In this document: in pieces, positions 34,517-45,745 of the stretch
Position numbering within the stretch: the stretch's first letter is position 1
How the letters are laid out: the number at the start of each line of letters is the position of its first letter
NCBI GenBank assembly: GCA_964417725.1
Contig: CAYQIV010000015.1
Coordinates: 10,096-74,095, forward strand
Direction: 5' to 3'
Length of the DNA stretch: 64,000 bases
Origin: SHZI01 sp964417725
GTDB lineage: Bacteria; Pseudomonadota; Gammaproteobacteria; Steroidobacterales; GCA-2729495
Notes under the pieces: generated by a model
Databases searched by the model: none
Seen by the model: only the letters and a program-made list of their open reading frames with translations
Told to the model about the DNA's origin: nothing
Program-made: the position numbers and the translations under genes

Positions 34517-35481
34517 CCGATGCCCGCGCCCAGTCCTTCGCCCGGCCGGACGACCCGGCCGCCTTCGGCCGCGTCGTCGTCCTGCTCGGCGGCCAGTCGG
34601 CGGAGCGCGAGATCTCGCTGCAGACCGGCCAGGCGGTCTACCGCGCACTTTGTCGCCGCGGCGTCGACGCGCATCTGCTCGATGCCAGCGGTCCGGCGCT
34701 GGTCGCCGCGCTGGCCGAAGGCCGCTGGGACCGCGCCTGGATCGCGCTGCACGGCCGTGGTGGCGAGGACGGCACGCTGCAGGGCCTGCTCGGCGGTCTC
34801 GGCATCGCCCACACCGGCTCCGGCGTGCTCGGCTCGGCGATCTGCATGGACAAACTGCGCACCAAGCGCCTGCTCCATGGTGCCGGCCTGCCGACGCCGC
34901 GCTACTGCGTGCTGCGCGACGAGTCGGACCTCGCCGAGGTGCCCGACCAGCTTGGCCTGCCGGTGATCATCAAGCCCTCGGCCGAAGGTTCGAGCCTCGG
35001 CATGACCCGCGTCGACCATGCCGATGGCCTCGTCGCCGCCTTCCAGGCCGCCGCCGGCTACGGCTGCGAGGTCTTCGCCGAGGAATGGGTCCACGGGCCG
35101 GAGTACACCGCGGCGATCCTCGGCGACGATGTGCTGCCGCTGATCCGCATCGAGGCGGCCGGCGCGTTCTACGATTACGACGCCAAATACCTCGCCGACA
35201 CCACGCGCTACCACTGCCCGGCGGGCCTGACGCCGCCGGACGAGCGTGCGCTCGTCGACATGGCACGCGCCGCCTTCGATGCCGTCGGCGCCCACGGCTG
35301 GGGGCGCGTCGACCTGATGATGCACCCGCGCAACGGCCCGCTGCTCATCGAGATCAATACTGTCCCTGGCATGACCAGCCACAGCCTGGTGCCGATGGCG
35401 GCGGCGGCGGCCGGCATCGATTTCGACGAACTGGCGTGGCGCATCCTCGCCACCAGCCTCGCCACGGGGGGCCGGCCGTGA
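34513..35481 (+). CDS. ddl: D-alanine:D-alanine ligase (DdlB type)
   Basis: The 322-residue ATP-grasp enzyme has VVVLLGGQSAEREISLQTG, ALHGRGGEDGTLQGLL, MDKLRTKRLL and the C-terminal EINTVPGMTSHSLVPMAA. It makes D-Ala-D-Ala for MurF. The GTG start at 34513 overlaps the murB stop. Its place between murB and ftsQ is that of ddlB. Confidence 0.97.
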   Translation: MTDARAQSFARPDDPAAFGRVVVLLGGQSAEREISLQTGQAVYRALCRRGVDAHLLDASGPALVAALAEGRWDRAWIALHGRGGEDGTLQGLLGGLGIAHTGSGVLGSAICMDKLRTKRLLHGAGLPTPRYCVLRDESDLAEVPDQLGLPVIIKPSAEGSSLGMTRVDHADGLVAAFQAAAGYGCEVFAEEWVHGPEYTAAILGDDVLPLIRIEAAGAFYDYDAKYLADTTRYHCPAGLTPPDERALVDMARAAFDAVGAHGWGRVDLMMHPRNGPLLIEINTVPGMTSHSLVPMAAAAAGIDFDELAWRILATSLATGGRP

Positions 35482-36287
35482 AGCCGTTTCGCGCCGCCAA
35501 CCGCAAGCGCCCGCCGAAGCGGGTGCCACGCCTGCGCCTGCCGGCCATCGATCCGGCGCGCGTGATGACCGTGCTGCTGGCCCTCGGTGCCGTCGCTGCC
35601 GGTTCGATGGCCTTCCACTGGCTGGCTGACCGGCCGGTGTCCCACGCGCTCATCCGTGGCGAGTTCGAGCGCGTCTCCGCAGACCGCATCGAGGCCGCGG
35701 TCCGCCCGCACATGGGGCGCGGCTTCCTCGCTCTCGACCTCGGTGCCGTGGTCGCCGATGTCGAGGCCTTGCCGTGGGTGGCCGCAGCCACCGCCGCGCG
35801 ACGCTGGCCGGATGCACTGGAGGTCACCGTCCGCGAGGAGCAGCCGGCGGCCCGCTGGGGCGATCGCGGCCTGCTCAACGCGCGGGGCCGGCTGTTCGTC
35901 GAGGAGGCCACCCACATTCCGGCCGAGCTGCCGCGGCTCAGCGGCCCGCCGGGCAGCGAGGCCGAGGTCGCGGCGCAGTTCATGGTGCTGCAACAACAAC
36001 TGGTCGGGCGCGGCATGACGCTGGTCGAGCTGGCGCTCGACAGTCGCGGTGCGTGGCGCTTTGGCATCGGCAACGGCATCGTCGTGCATCTCGGCTCCGG
36101 CGACGCGGCGCCGCGCATCGCCCGCTTCTTCGCTGCCTTCGACGACACGATCGCCGGCCTGGCCGAGGAAGTCCGCTACGTCGACATGCGTTACACCAAC
36201 GGTTTCGCCATCGGCTGGAAGCAGCCCGGCGGCACCTCGTCCGGCCTCGCTGCGGCGGGCGCCAGGGAGCAGGATCCGGATGTCTAG
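35478..36287 (+). CDS. ftsQ: Cell division protein FtsQ
   Basis: The 269-residue bitopic protein has a basic N terminus (RAANRKRPPKRVPRLRLP), one membrane helix (about 30-49) and a POTRA domain (PVSHALIRGEFERVSADRIEAAV). A beta domain ending in VDMRYTNGFAIGWK follows. FtsQ scaffolds FtsL and FtsB in the divisome. The GTG start overlaps ddl and the C terminus overlaps ftsA by 8 nt. Confidence 0.95.
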   Translation: MKPFRAANRKRPPKRVPRLRLPAIDPARVMTVLLALGAVAAGSMAFHWLADRPVSHALIRGEFERVSADRIEAAVRPHMGRGFLALDLGAVVADVEALPWVAAATAARRWPDALEVTVREEQPAARWGDRGLLNARGRLFVEEATHIPAELPRLSGPPGSEAEVAAQFMVLQQQLVGRGMTLVELALDSRGAWRFGIGNGIVVHLGSGDAAPRIARFFAAFDDTIAGLAEEVRYVDMRYTNGFAIGWKQPGGTSSGLAAAGAREQDPDV

Positions 36288-37515
36288 ACGCGACGAAAAG
36301 CACATCATCGCCGGCCTCGATATCGGCACCTCGAAGGTCGTCGCCCTGATCGGCGAGCTGCATGCCGACGGGCAGATCGAGGTCGTCGGCTTCGGCATGC
36401 ACCCGTCGAAGGGCCTCAAGCGCGGCGTGGTCGTCAACATCGAGGCCACGGTGAACTCGATCCAGCGCGCTGTCGAAGAAGCCGAGCTGATGGCCAACTG
36501 CGAGATCAATCAGGTCTACGCCGGCATCGCCGGCAGCCATGTGCGCAGCCTCAACTCGCATGGCATCGTCGCCATCCGCGACCGCGAGGTGACGCGCTCC
36601 GATATGGAACGGGTCATCGATGCGGCGCGTGCCGTGGCGATCCCTGCCGACCAGAAGATTCTCCATGTGCTGCCGCAGGAATTCATCATCGACGGCCAGG
36701 AGGGCATCCGCGAGCCGATCGGCATGTCGGGCGTGCGTCTCGAGGCGCGCGTCCACATGGTCACGGGGGCGGCGAGCGCCGCCCAGAACATTGTCAAGTG
36801 CGTGCAGCGTTGCGGACTGACCGTCGCCGACATCGTCCTCGAGCAGCTCGCCTCGAGCCACGCCGTGCTGACCGACGATGAGCGTGAGCTCGGCATCTGC
36901 CTGGTCGACATCGGTGGCGGCACGACCGATATCGCCGTGTTCCACAACGGCGCGATCCGCCACACGGCGGTGATTCCCATTGCCGGTGACCAGGTCACCA
37001 ACGACATCGCCATCTCGATGCGTACGCCGACGCACTACGCCGAGGAGATCAAGGTGCGCTACGCCTGTGCACTGTCGCAGCTCGCCAACGAGGACGAGAC
37101 CATCGAGGTGCCGAGTGTCGGTGAGCGGCCGCCGCGGCGGCTGGCGCGGCAGACGCTCGCCGAGGTCATCGAGCCGCGCTACGAGGAGCTCTTCGGCCTG
37201 ATCCGCGATGAACTGCGGCGCAGCGGCTTCGAGGACACGGTGGCGGCCGGTGTCGTGCTGACCGGCGGCAGCTCGAAGATGGAGGGCGCCATCGAGCTTG
37301 CCGAAGAGGTGTTCCACATGCCGGTGCGCCTCGGCGTGCCGCAGCACGTGCGTGGCCTCGGCGATGTGGTGCGCAATCCGATCCATGCCACCGGTGTCGG
37401 CCTGCTGGTCTACGCCGCGGAGAGGGCCAGGCAGGCCGCCGATACGCAGGTCGTGGGTGGGGGGTTGCGCGAGGTCTGGGAGCGGATGAGGGGCTGGTTT
37501 CAGGGGAATTTCTGA
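36280..37515 (+). CDS. ftsA: Cell division protein FtsA
   Basis: This 411-residue actin-like ATPase has phosphate loop 1 AGLDIGTSKVVALIGE, the SHVRSLNSHGIVAI 1C-domain region, phosphate loop 2 VDIGGGTTDIAVF and the adenosine motif VVLTGGSSKMEG. It ends with the amphipathic membrane-targeting helix VWERMRGWFQ. FtsA tethers FtsZ to the membrane. ftsZ follows after 41 nt with its own Shine-Dalgarno. Confidence 0.97.
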   Translation: MSRRDEKHIIAGLDIGTSKVVALIGELHADGQIEVVGFGMHPSKGLKRGVVVNIEATVNSIQRAVEEAELMANCEINQVYAGIAGSHVRSLNSHGIVAIRDREVTRSDMERVIDAARAVAIPADQKILHVLPQEFIIDGQEGIREPIGMSGVRLEARVHMVTGAASAAQNIVKCVQRCGLTVADIVLEQLASSHAVLTDDERELGICLVDIGGGTTDIAVFHNGAIRHTAVIPIAGDQVTNDIAISMRTPTHYAEEIKVRYACALSQLANEDETIEVPSVGERPPRRLARQTLAEVIEPRYEELFGLIRDELRRSGFEDTVAAGVVLTGGSSKMEGAIELAEEVFHMPVRLGVPQHVRGLGDVVRNPIHATGVGLLVYAAERARQAADTQVVGGGLREVWERMRGWFQGNF

Positions 37516-37556
37516 TTCCCCGGGGTTGTTGTTTTTTTTGAATCAGGAGCAGTGAC

Positions 37557-38768
37557 ATGTTTGAACTGATGGATGCATACAGTCAGAACGCCGTGATCAA
37601 GGTGCTGGGTGTCGGCGGCGGCGGCGGCAATGCCGTGAGGCACATGGTCAGCGTCGGCATCGATGGTGTCGACTTCATCTGCTGCAATACCGATTCGCAG
37701 GCCTTGCGCACCTCGAACGTGCGCACCGCGCTGCAGATCGGCTGCAACATCACCAAGGGCCTCGGCGCCGGGGCCAACCCCGATGTCGGCCGGCAGGCGG
37801 CGATGGAAGACCGTGACCGGATCATCGAGGTCATCGAGGGCGCCGACATGCTCTTCATCACCGCCGGCTTCGGCGGCGGCACGGGCACGGGTGCCGCACC
37901 GGTGGTCGCCCAGGTGGCGCGTGAACTCGGCATCCTCACCGTCGCCGTGGTCACCAAGCCGTTCGTCATCGAGGGCAGCCGGCGCATGACGATTGCCGAG
38001 ACTGGCATCAACGAACTCGGCAAGTATGTCGATTCGCTGATCACCATTCCCAACGAAAAGCTGCTCTCGGTGCTCGGTCCCGACACGGCGCTGCTCGACG
38101 CCTTCCGTGCCGCCAACGAGGTCCTGCAGGGCGCCGTGCAGGGTATCGCCGAGCTGATCACCCGGCCGGGCCTCATCAACGTCGACTTCGCCGACGTGCG
38201 CACCGTGATGTCGGAGATGGGCATGGCGATGATGGGTTCGGGCACGGCGCGCGGCGAGGACCGCGCCCGCGAGGCCGCCGAGGCGGCCATCGCCAGCCCG
38301 CTGCTCGAGGACGTCAACCTGTCGGGCGCGCGTGGCATCCTCGTCAACGTCACGGCCGGCGAGAACCTCTCGATCGGCGAGTTCCGCCAGGTCGGCGAGA
38401 CGGTGCGCCAGTGCACCTCGGACGACGCCACGGTGGTCATCGGCACGGTGATCGACCCGGAGATGACCGACGCCATCCGGGTGACGGTCGTCGCCACCGG
38501 CCTCGGCCAGCAGGTGGTCCAGCAGCGCCCGCCGCTGATTCGCGTCGTGTCCCCGGTGCAGGCGCCGGTGCAGCGCGCCCCGGCGGCGCCCGCCGCCGAG
38601 CGCCATGGCGCCGGCCAGCCCGCGGTGGACACGGCGTCCAATCCCTACGGCGCCTACGACCAGCCGACCTACATCCGCAAGAAGGCCGTCGGCGAGCAGT
38701 TCAGCGACAGCGGCGAGTCGCTCGGTCTGCTCGATGTACCGGCTTTCCTGCGCCGTCAGGCCGACTGA
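37557..38768 (+). CDS. ftsZ: Cell division protein FtsZ
   Basis: The 403-residue tubulin homologue has the GTP-binding G-box GGGTGTG at 106-112, the T7-loop segment NVDFADVRTVMSEMG, a Pro/Ala/Gln linker (about 315-385) and the conserved C-terminal peptide LDVPAFLRRQ that binds FtsA and ZapD. It forms the Z ring. The ATG follows AGGAG by eight bases. zapD, a Z-ring bundling partner, is also in this window. Confidence 0.98.
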   Translation: MFELMDAYSQNAVIKVLGVGGGGGNAVRHMVSVGIDGVDFICCNTDSQALRTSNVRTALQIGCNITKGLGAGANPDVGRQAAMEDRDRIIEVIEGADMLFITAGFGGGTGTGAAPVVAQVARELGILTVAVVTKPFVIEGSRRMTIAETGINELGKYVDSLITIPNEKLLSVLGPDTALLDAFRAANEVLQGAVQGIAELITRPGLINVDFADVRTVMSEMGMAMMGSGTARGEDRAREAAEAAIASPLLEDVNLSGARGILVNVTAGENLSIGEFRQVGETVRQCTSDDATVVIGTVIDPEMTDAIRVTVVATGLGQQVVQQRPPLIRVVSPVQAPVQRAPAAPAAERHGAGQPAVDTASNPYGAYDQPTYIRKKAVGEQFSDSGESLGLLDVPAFLRRQAD

Positions 38769-38792
38769 GGCCGGCGGCGGGCATGGGCGTCA

Positions 38793-38822
38793 TTGCGCGG
38801 TTTTCCGTCGCTGTGCTACGGT
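38793..38822 (+). promoter_or_regulatory. Putative sigma-70 promoter for lpxC
   Basis: TTGCGC (38793-38798) and TACGGT (38817-38822) are spaced by 18 nt in the 130-nt ftsZ-lpxC gap. It would give a leader of about 70 nt containing GC-rich hairpin potential (GGGGGG around 38865 with CCCCC around 38876). An independent lpxC promoter is plausible given separate control of LPS synthesis. Confidence 0.4.
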
Positions 38823-38898
38823 TCCCGGCGCATGACGCCCTGCCGCCCGGCAGGAGGGGCGGGGGGTTCACGGGCCCCCTCGGGTTGATGGAGCCACG

Positions 38899-39807
38899 TT
38901 GAAACAGCGAACCCTGAGAACGGCCGTACAGACGGCCGGTGTCGGCCTGCATACCGGGCGCAAGGTCTTCATGACGGTGCGGCCGGCGGCCGAGAACACC
39001 GGCATCGTCTTCCGGCGTGTCGACCTCGACCCGCCGGTGGATGTCGCCGCCGACCCCTTCAAGGTCGGCGAGACGATGCTCGGCACGACCCTCGTGCAGG
39101 GCGACGTCAAGGTGGCGACGGTCGAGCACCTGATGGCGGCCTTTGCCGGCCTCGGCATCGACAACGCCTGGGTCGACATCAGCGCCGCTGAAATCCCCAT
39201 CATGGACGGCAGCGCCGCACCGTTCGTCTTCCTGCTGCAATCGGCAGGCATCGTCGAGCAGCCGGCCGCCAAGCGTTTCGTGCGCGTGCGGCGCGTGGTG
39301 CGGGTCGAGGAGGGCGACAAGTGGGCCGAGCTGAGGCCGTGGGCCGGGTTCCGTGTCAGCTTCGAGATCGATTTCGACCACCCGTCGTTCCGTCGTCACG
39401 CGCAGAAGGCCAGCGTCGATTTTTCCACCACGACGTTCCTGCGCGACATCGCCCGGGCGCGCACCTTCGGTTTCGCCCGCGACATCGACATGCTGCGCAC
39501 CCGGCAGCTGACCCTCGGCGGCAGCATGGACAACGCCATCGTCCTCGACGACTTCCGCATTCTCAACGAGGATGGGTTGCGCTTCGAGGACGAGTTCGTC
39601 AAGCACAAGATCCTCGACGCCATCGGCGACATCTACGTGCTTGGCCACAGCCTGATCGGCGAGGTCTGTGCCAGCAAGTCGGGCCACGGACTCAACAACC
39701 GCCTGCTGCGTGCCCTGCTCGGTGACCCCTCGGCCTACGAGATGACCACCTTCGACGGGCAGCGCGACCTGCCGATCGCCTATCCCGTGGCCCTGCCGGC
39801 GGCCTGA
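38899..39807 (+). CDS. lpxC: UDP-3-O-acyl-N-acetylglucosamine deacetylase LpxC
   Basis: The 302-residue zinc hydrolase has TVEHLMAAFAGLGIDN (zinc ligand His77) and the HKILDAIGDIYVLG motif with the other His and Asp ligands. LpxC is the committed step of lipid A synthesis. Translation seems to start at a TTG with GGAG seven bases upstream, giving MKQRTLRTAVQTAGVGLHTG, which matches the family N terminus exactly. It follows ftsZ as in other gammaproteobacteria. Confidence 0.97.
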   Translation: MKQRTLRTAVQTAGVGLHTGRKVFMTVRPAAENTGIVFRRVDLDPPVDVAADPFKVGETMLGTTLVQGDVKVATVEHLMAAFAGLGIDNAWVDISAAEIPIMDGSAAPFVFLLQSAGIVEQPAAKRFVRVRRVVRVEEGDKWAELRPWAGFRVSFEIDFDHPSFRRHAQKASVDFSTTTFLRDIARARTFGFARDIDMLRTRQLTLGGSMDNAIVLDDFRILNEDGLRFEDEFVKHKILDAIGDIYVLGHSLIGEVCASKSGHGLNNRLLRALLGDPSAYEMTTFDGQRDLPIAYPVALPAA

Positions 39808-39819
39808 GCCGCCCCGTTC

Positions 39820-40131
39820 TCAGCGCCCGCTGGCGACACGCACCCGCACCCGCAGCGCCTGCGGGTGGTGATGCCGGCAGGCGTCGAGCAGTGTCGTCGA
39901 TTCGAAGCGCAACCGCGTCGCCCATTCCGGGCTGCCGGTGCTGACCACCAGCGTGCCGTCCGCGTGCAGGTTGCAGGCGCCGAGCGCCGAGCGCAGTTCG
40001 GCCGGCAATGCCTCGCGCAGGTGGTCGGCGAGCGCCAGGCGCTGCCGAGCGCCTTCCGCCAGGCGCTTCAGACGCACACTGTCCTGCAGTGCCTGGCCGA
40101 TGGGCAACGGCGTGCCGCGCGGGTTGCTCAT
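39820..40131 (-). CDS. dciA: DUF721 protein, DciA-like replicative helicase loader
   Basis: The 103-residue protein has the DUF721 pattern: a helical N terminus (QALQDSVRLKRLAEGARQRLALADHLREALP) and a KH-like part (LVVSTGSPEWATRLRFESTTLLDAC). DciA proteins load DnaB in bacteria that lack DnaC. The start at 40131 (MSNPRG) is chosen because it gives family length; an open frame extends upstream without support. It converges on lpxC with 12 nt between stops and faces away from the M23 gene. Confidence 0.82.
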   Translation of the reverse strand: MSNPRGTPLPIGQALQDSVRLKRLAEGARQRLALADHLREALPAELRSALGACNLHADGTLVVSTGSPEWATRLRFESTTLLDACRHHHPQALRVRVRVASGR

Positions 40132-40219
40132 CCGGTAATGGTTTCCTGGTGTGACGGCGTTCTTGTCCCGGGCCTTGCCGGTGCGGCATAGTCTAGCCGC
40201 GATCCACGGGCAGGGACCG

Positions 40220-40885
40220 ATGCCGGCACCACCCACCTCACCGCCCCGGGGCGACGGCGATGCCCCCGGCCATTTTGCCCGCCGCCGCCTGTTGAGCGCC
40301 GCGGCGCTGCTGCTGCTGGCCGCGGGCGGTTTTGCTGCCGGCTGGGCCTGGGGCCACGGCCAATGGGGTCCTGCCCCCGCACCGTCCATGGCCTGGGCAC
40401 CGATGCCCGTCGCCGCGGCCCCGGCGGTGCCCGCGGCCCCGCCCGCCGGGGTAGACCGGCCGCCGGCGGCGGCCGCACGGGTGCGGGGTCGCAGGATCGT
40501 GCCGCCGCTCGACGGCGCCACCCTCTCGAGCCGTTTCGGTCCGCGTCGTGATCCGTTCAACGGTCGGCCGGCCCTGCACCGGGGCGTCGACTTCGCCGCC
40601 GCGCGCCACGCATCGATCGTCGCCGCCGGTCCCGGGGTGGTCACCTGGTCGGGGCCGCGGGCCGGCTACGGCAACCTGGTCGAGATCGACCACGGCAGCG
40701 GCTGGGTGACGCGCTACGCCCACAATGCCGCGAACCTGGTCAGTGCCGGTGATTACGTCAGGCCCGGCCAGGCCATCGCCCTGCTCGGCGACACCGGCCG
40801 GGCGACCGGCGCACACCTGCATTTCGAGCTGCTCTACGGCGGCCTGCACCTCGATCCCGCCCGCTACCTGCCGCCGGCGACCTGA
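40220..40885 (+). CDS. M23 family metallopeptidase
   Basis: The 221-residue protein has an N-terminal membrane helix (LLSAAALLLLAAGGFAAGWAW), an Ala/Pro-rich linker and a LytM/M23 domain. The zinc motifs are HRGVDFAA (H-x3-D) and HLHFEL (HxH), both complete, so it is likely an active peptidoglycan endopeptidase. The start at 40220 is favoured over a GTG at 40151, which would add 23 residues before the membrane helix. Its place just before secA recalls Pseudomonas. It probably acts at the periplasmic face. Confidence 0.88.
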   Translation: MPAPPTSPPRGDGDAPGHFARRRLLSAAALLLLAAGGFAAGWAWGHGQWGPAPAPSMAWAPMPVAAAPAVPAAPPAGVDRPPAAAARVRGRRIVPPLDGATLSSRFGPRRDPFNGRPALHRGVDFAAARHASIVAAGPGVVTWSGPRAGYGNLVEIDHGSGWVTRYAHNAANLVSAGDYVRPGQAIALLGDTGRATGAHLHFELLYGGLHLDPARYLPPAT

Positions 40886-41021
40886 AGCCCGCCGCCGCAC
40901 CCCGGCCCCGGTCCTGTCACGGCCTGCTAGAATGCGGGCCCGCTCCGCCGGCATCGTGTGCACTGCCACGGCAACCTGGCAGCGGCCGGGTCGTCATGCC
41001 GTACCGCGAAGGAAGATACGC

Positions 41022-43773
<2,752 letters not shown>

Positions 43774-43790
<17 letters not shown>

Positions 43791-44223
43791 TGGCGCGGCG
43801 CCCGCCGGAGACCACCGGCCGCTGATCAGCGTGGTGGCCGGGGTGCTGTCCGACGCCGCCGGTCGCGTCCTCATCGCGCGCCGGCCGGAAGGCGCGCACG
43901 GCGGCGGCTTCTGGGAGTTCCCCGGCGGCAAACTGGCGCCGGGTGAAGCCGCCTGGGATGGCCTGTGCCGCGAACTGCACGAAGAGCTCGGCATCACGGT
44001 GCTTGGCGGCACGCCGCTGCTCCGCTGCCGCCATGCCTATCCCGATCGCACCGTCGAACTGGATTTCTACCGCGTGGAACGCTATGCCGGCACCGCCTCG
44101 GGCCGCGAGGGCCAGCCGTTGCGTTGGGTCAGCGTTGCTGAACTGTCCGACTGCGGGCTGCTGCCCGCCGACCTGCCGGTGATCGCGGCGCTCAACGCCG
44201 CGCCGGATGCTCAGCAGAGATAG
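43774..44223 (+). CDS. mutT: MutT-like NUDIX hydrolase
   Basis: The 149-residue protein has a full Nudix box: GKLAPGE, then REL, then EELGI. It also has the flanking FWEFPGGK typical of 8-oxo-dGTP diphosphatases that cleanse the nucleotide pool. It overlaps the secA end by 17 nt and its own 3' end overlaps the convergent zapD by 13 nt. The exact substrate is inferred from family and position downstream of secA. Confidence 0.88.
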
Positions 44224-45017
44224 AGGCGGAACGGCACGTCGCGCACCACCTGTGTCGGGCGCTGCATGACGTTCTGCCACTGCATGAAGCGCACCGTGAA
44301 GCGGTGATGGCTGCCGCTGATCTCGGGGAAGAGGTCGGCGTCGCCGGGCACGCCGACGCGCAGCAGGCCGACCGTCGCATCGCCCACCTGGCCGTGCTGG
44401 TAGACGCCGTTGACGGCCACCTGGGCGCTGGGCTGGCTGCTTTCGCGCAGCAGCCACAGCAGCTGGACGATGGCATCGCCGAGCGGACGCAGGTTGTGCA
44501 TCCAGCGTTCGATGTCGGCGGTGCGCTGTTCGTATGGCCGGCGCAGCCAGTTGCTGTAGATCGGCAGGTCGAATTCACAGGTGCCGCCGGGGATCGCGCT
44601 GCGGTGTTTCACGGCGGCGAGGAACTCGTTGTCGCGCAGCGGCTGGAGGAATTGCGGGCCGACGGCGAAGAGCCGCTGGCGCAGCGTCTGCATGCTCTGG
44701 ACCATCTGCCCGAGGCGCTCGAGGTCGACCCCGGGCGAGCGCTGCCAGCGGTCGAGCAGGCCGATCTGGCGCTCGAGTTCCTTGAGGCAGTCGCCGCGCA
44801 CGTCGCCGCGGCCGAGGATGGCGACGATCTCGAGCATGCTGGCGATCGCCGCCCGGCTGCCCCAGTCGGGGTGTTGTCTCAGGTTGAAGGCGAACTGCTG
44901 GTAGAGGTATTCCAGGCGCAGGAAGGTGCGCATCCGCTCGCTGAGCGGCTGCTCATAGAGCACGACCGCGCCGGAGGCCGCAGGCTGGTTGAACAGGTCT
45001 GCAGGGGGTGTGCTCAC
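44211..45017 (-). CDS. zapD: Cell division protein ZapD
   Basis: The 268-residue protein matches DUF1342/ZapD. It begins with VVLYEQPLSERMRTFLRLEYLYQQ and contains DLPIYSNWLRRP and the C-terminal beta region RFTVRFMQW. ZapD binds the FtsZ C-terminal peptide and bundles protofilaments. It is the last gene of the pilBCD-coaE-zapD run. yacG, often adjacent in relatives, is not found. Confidence 0.93.
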   Translation of the reverse strand: MSTPPADLFNQPAASGAVVLYEQPLSERMRTFLRLEYLYQQFAFNLRQHPDWGSRAAIASMLEIVAILGRGDVRGDCLKELERQIGLLDRWQRSPGVDLERLGQMVQSMQTLRQRLFAVGPQFLQPLRDNEFLAAVKHRSAIPGGTCEFDLPIYSNWLRRPYEQRTADIERWMHNLRPLGDAIVQLLWLLRESSQPSAQVAVNGVYQHGQVGDATVGLLRVGVPGDADLFPEISGSHHRFTVRFMQWQNVMQRPTQVVRDVPFRLYLC

Positions 45018-45100
45018 ATCGAGTGTGCCGGTTCGCCGTTCCGGAGCTGGGAATCTATTCTGCGCCAGCGGATATCACGAGGCAAATCCGCCGCGCCGGG

Positions 45101-45736
45101 TCAGCCGCCGGTGGTGTGGCTGAGGAGGAGGTAGCGTGCGTGCAGCCGCGCCACCTGTTGCGCCGTGTCGGCCCTGCTGCCCGAGTTGTCGATGATGTCG
45201 TCGGCAGCAGCGAGCCGCTCGGCGCGGGGCAGTTGCGCGGCGAGCAGGCGTTCGATGCCCTGTGCGGTCTCGCCGTCGCGCGTTGCGAGGCGCATGCGCT
45301 GGACCGCTTCCGGGCAGTCGACGACGAGCACGCGGTCGACGCGCGAGGCATAGCCGGTTTCGACCAGCAGCGGCACCACCAGCACCTGGTAGGCGCCTCC
45401 GGCGGCGGCCGACAGCGCCTCGCAGCGCGCCATGATCAGCGGGTGGAGCAGCGCCTCGAGCTGGCGGCGTGCCGCCTCGTCGGCGAAGACGCGCTCGCGC
45501 AGCCGGCGGCGGTCGAGGCTGCCGTCATCCTGGCGCAGGTCGCGGCCGAAAGTGCGGATGATGGCGTCGAGTGCCGGCGTGCCGGGGGCAACGACCTCAC
45601 GGGCGATGAGGTCGGTGTCGATCACCGGCACGCCGTGGGCCTCGAACATCGCCGCCACCGTGCTCTTGCCGCTGGCGATCCCGCCGGTCAGTCCGACCCG
45701 CCATGCCGGCCCGTCATGCGGGACGTCGTGCGTCAT
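45101..45736 (-). CDS. coaE: Dephospho-CoA kinase CoaE
   Basis: The 211-residue kinase has the P-loop VGLTGGIASGKSTVA near residues 12-26, then DTDLIAREVV and the lid-region HPLIMARCEAL. CoaE phosphorylates dephospho-CoA in the last step of CoA synthesis. The gene follows pilD by 9 nt, a conserved but functionally unexplained linkage in gammaproteobacteria. Confidence 0.96.
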   Translation of the reverse strand: MTHDVPHDGPAWRVGLTGGIASGKSTVAAMFEAHGVPVIDTDLIAREVVAPGTPALDAIIRTFGRDLRQDDGSLDRRRLRERVFADEAARRQLEALLHPLIMARCEALSAAAGGAYQVLVVPLLVETGYASRVDRVLVVDCPEAVQRMRLATRDGETAQGIERLLAAQLPRAERLAAADDIIDNSGSRADTAQQVARLHARYLLLSHTTGG

Positions 45737-45745
45737 GCCGCGGCC

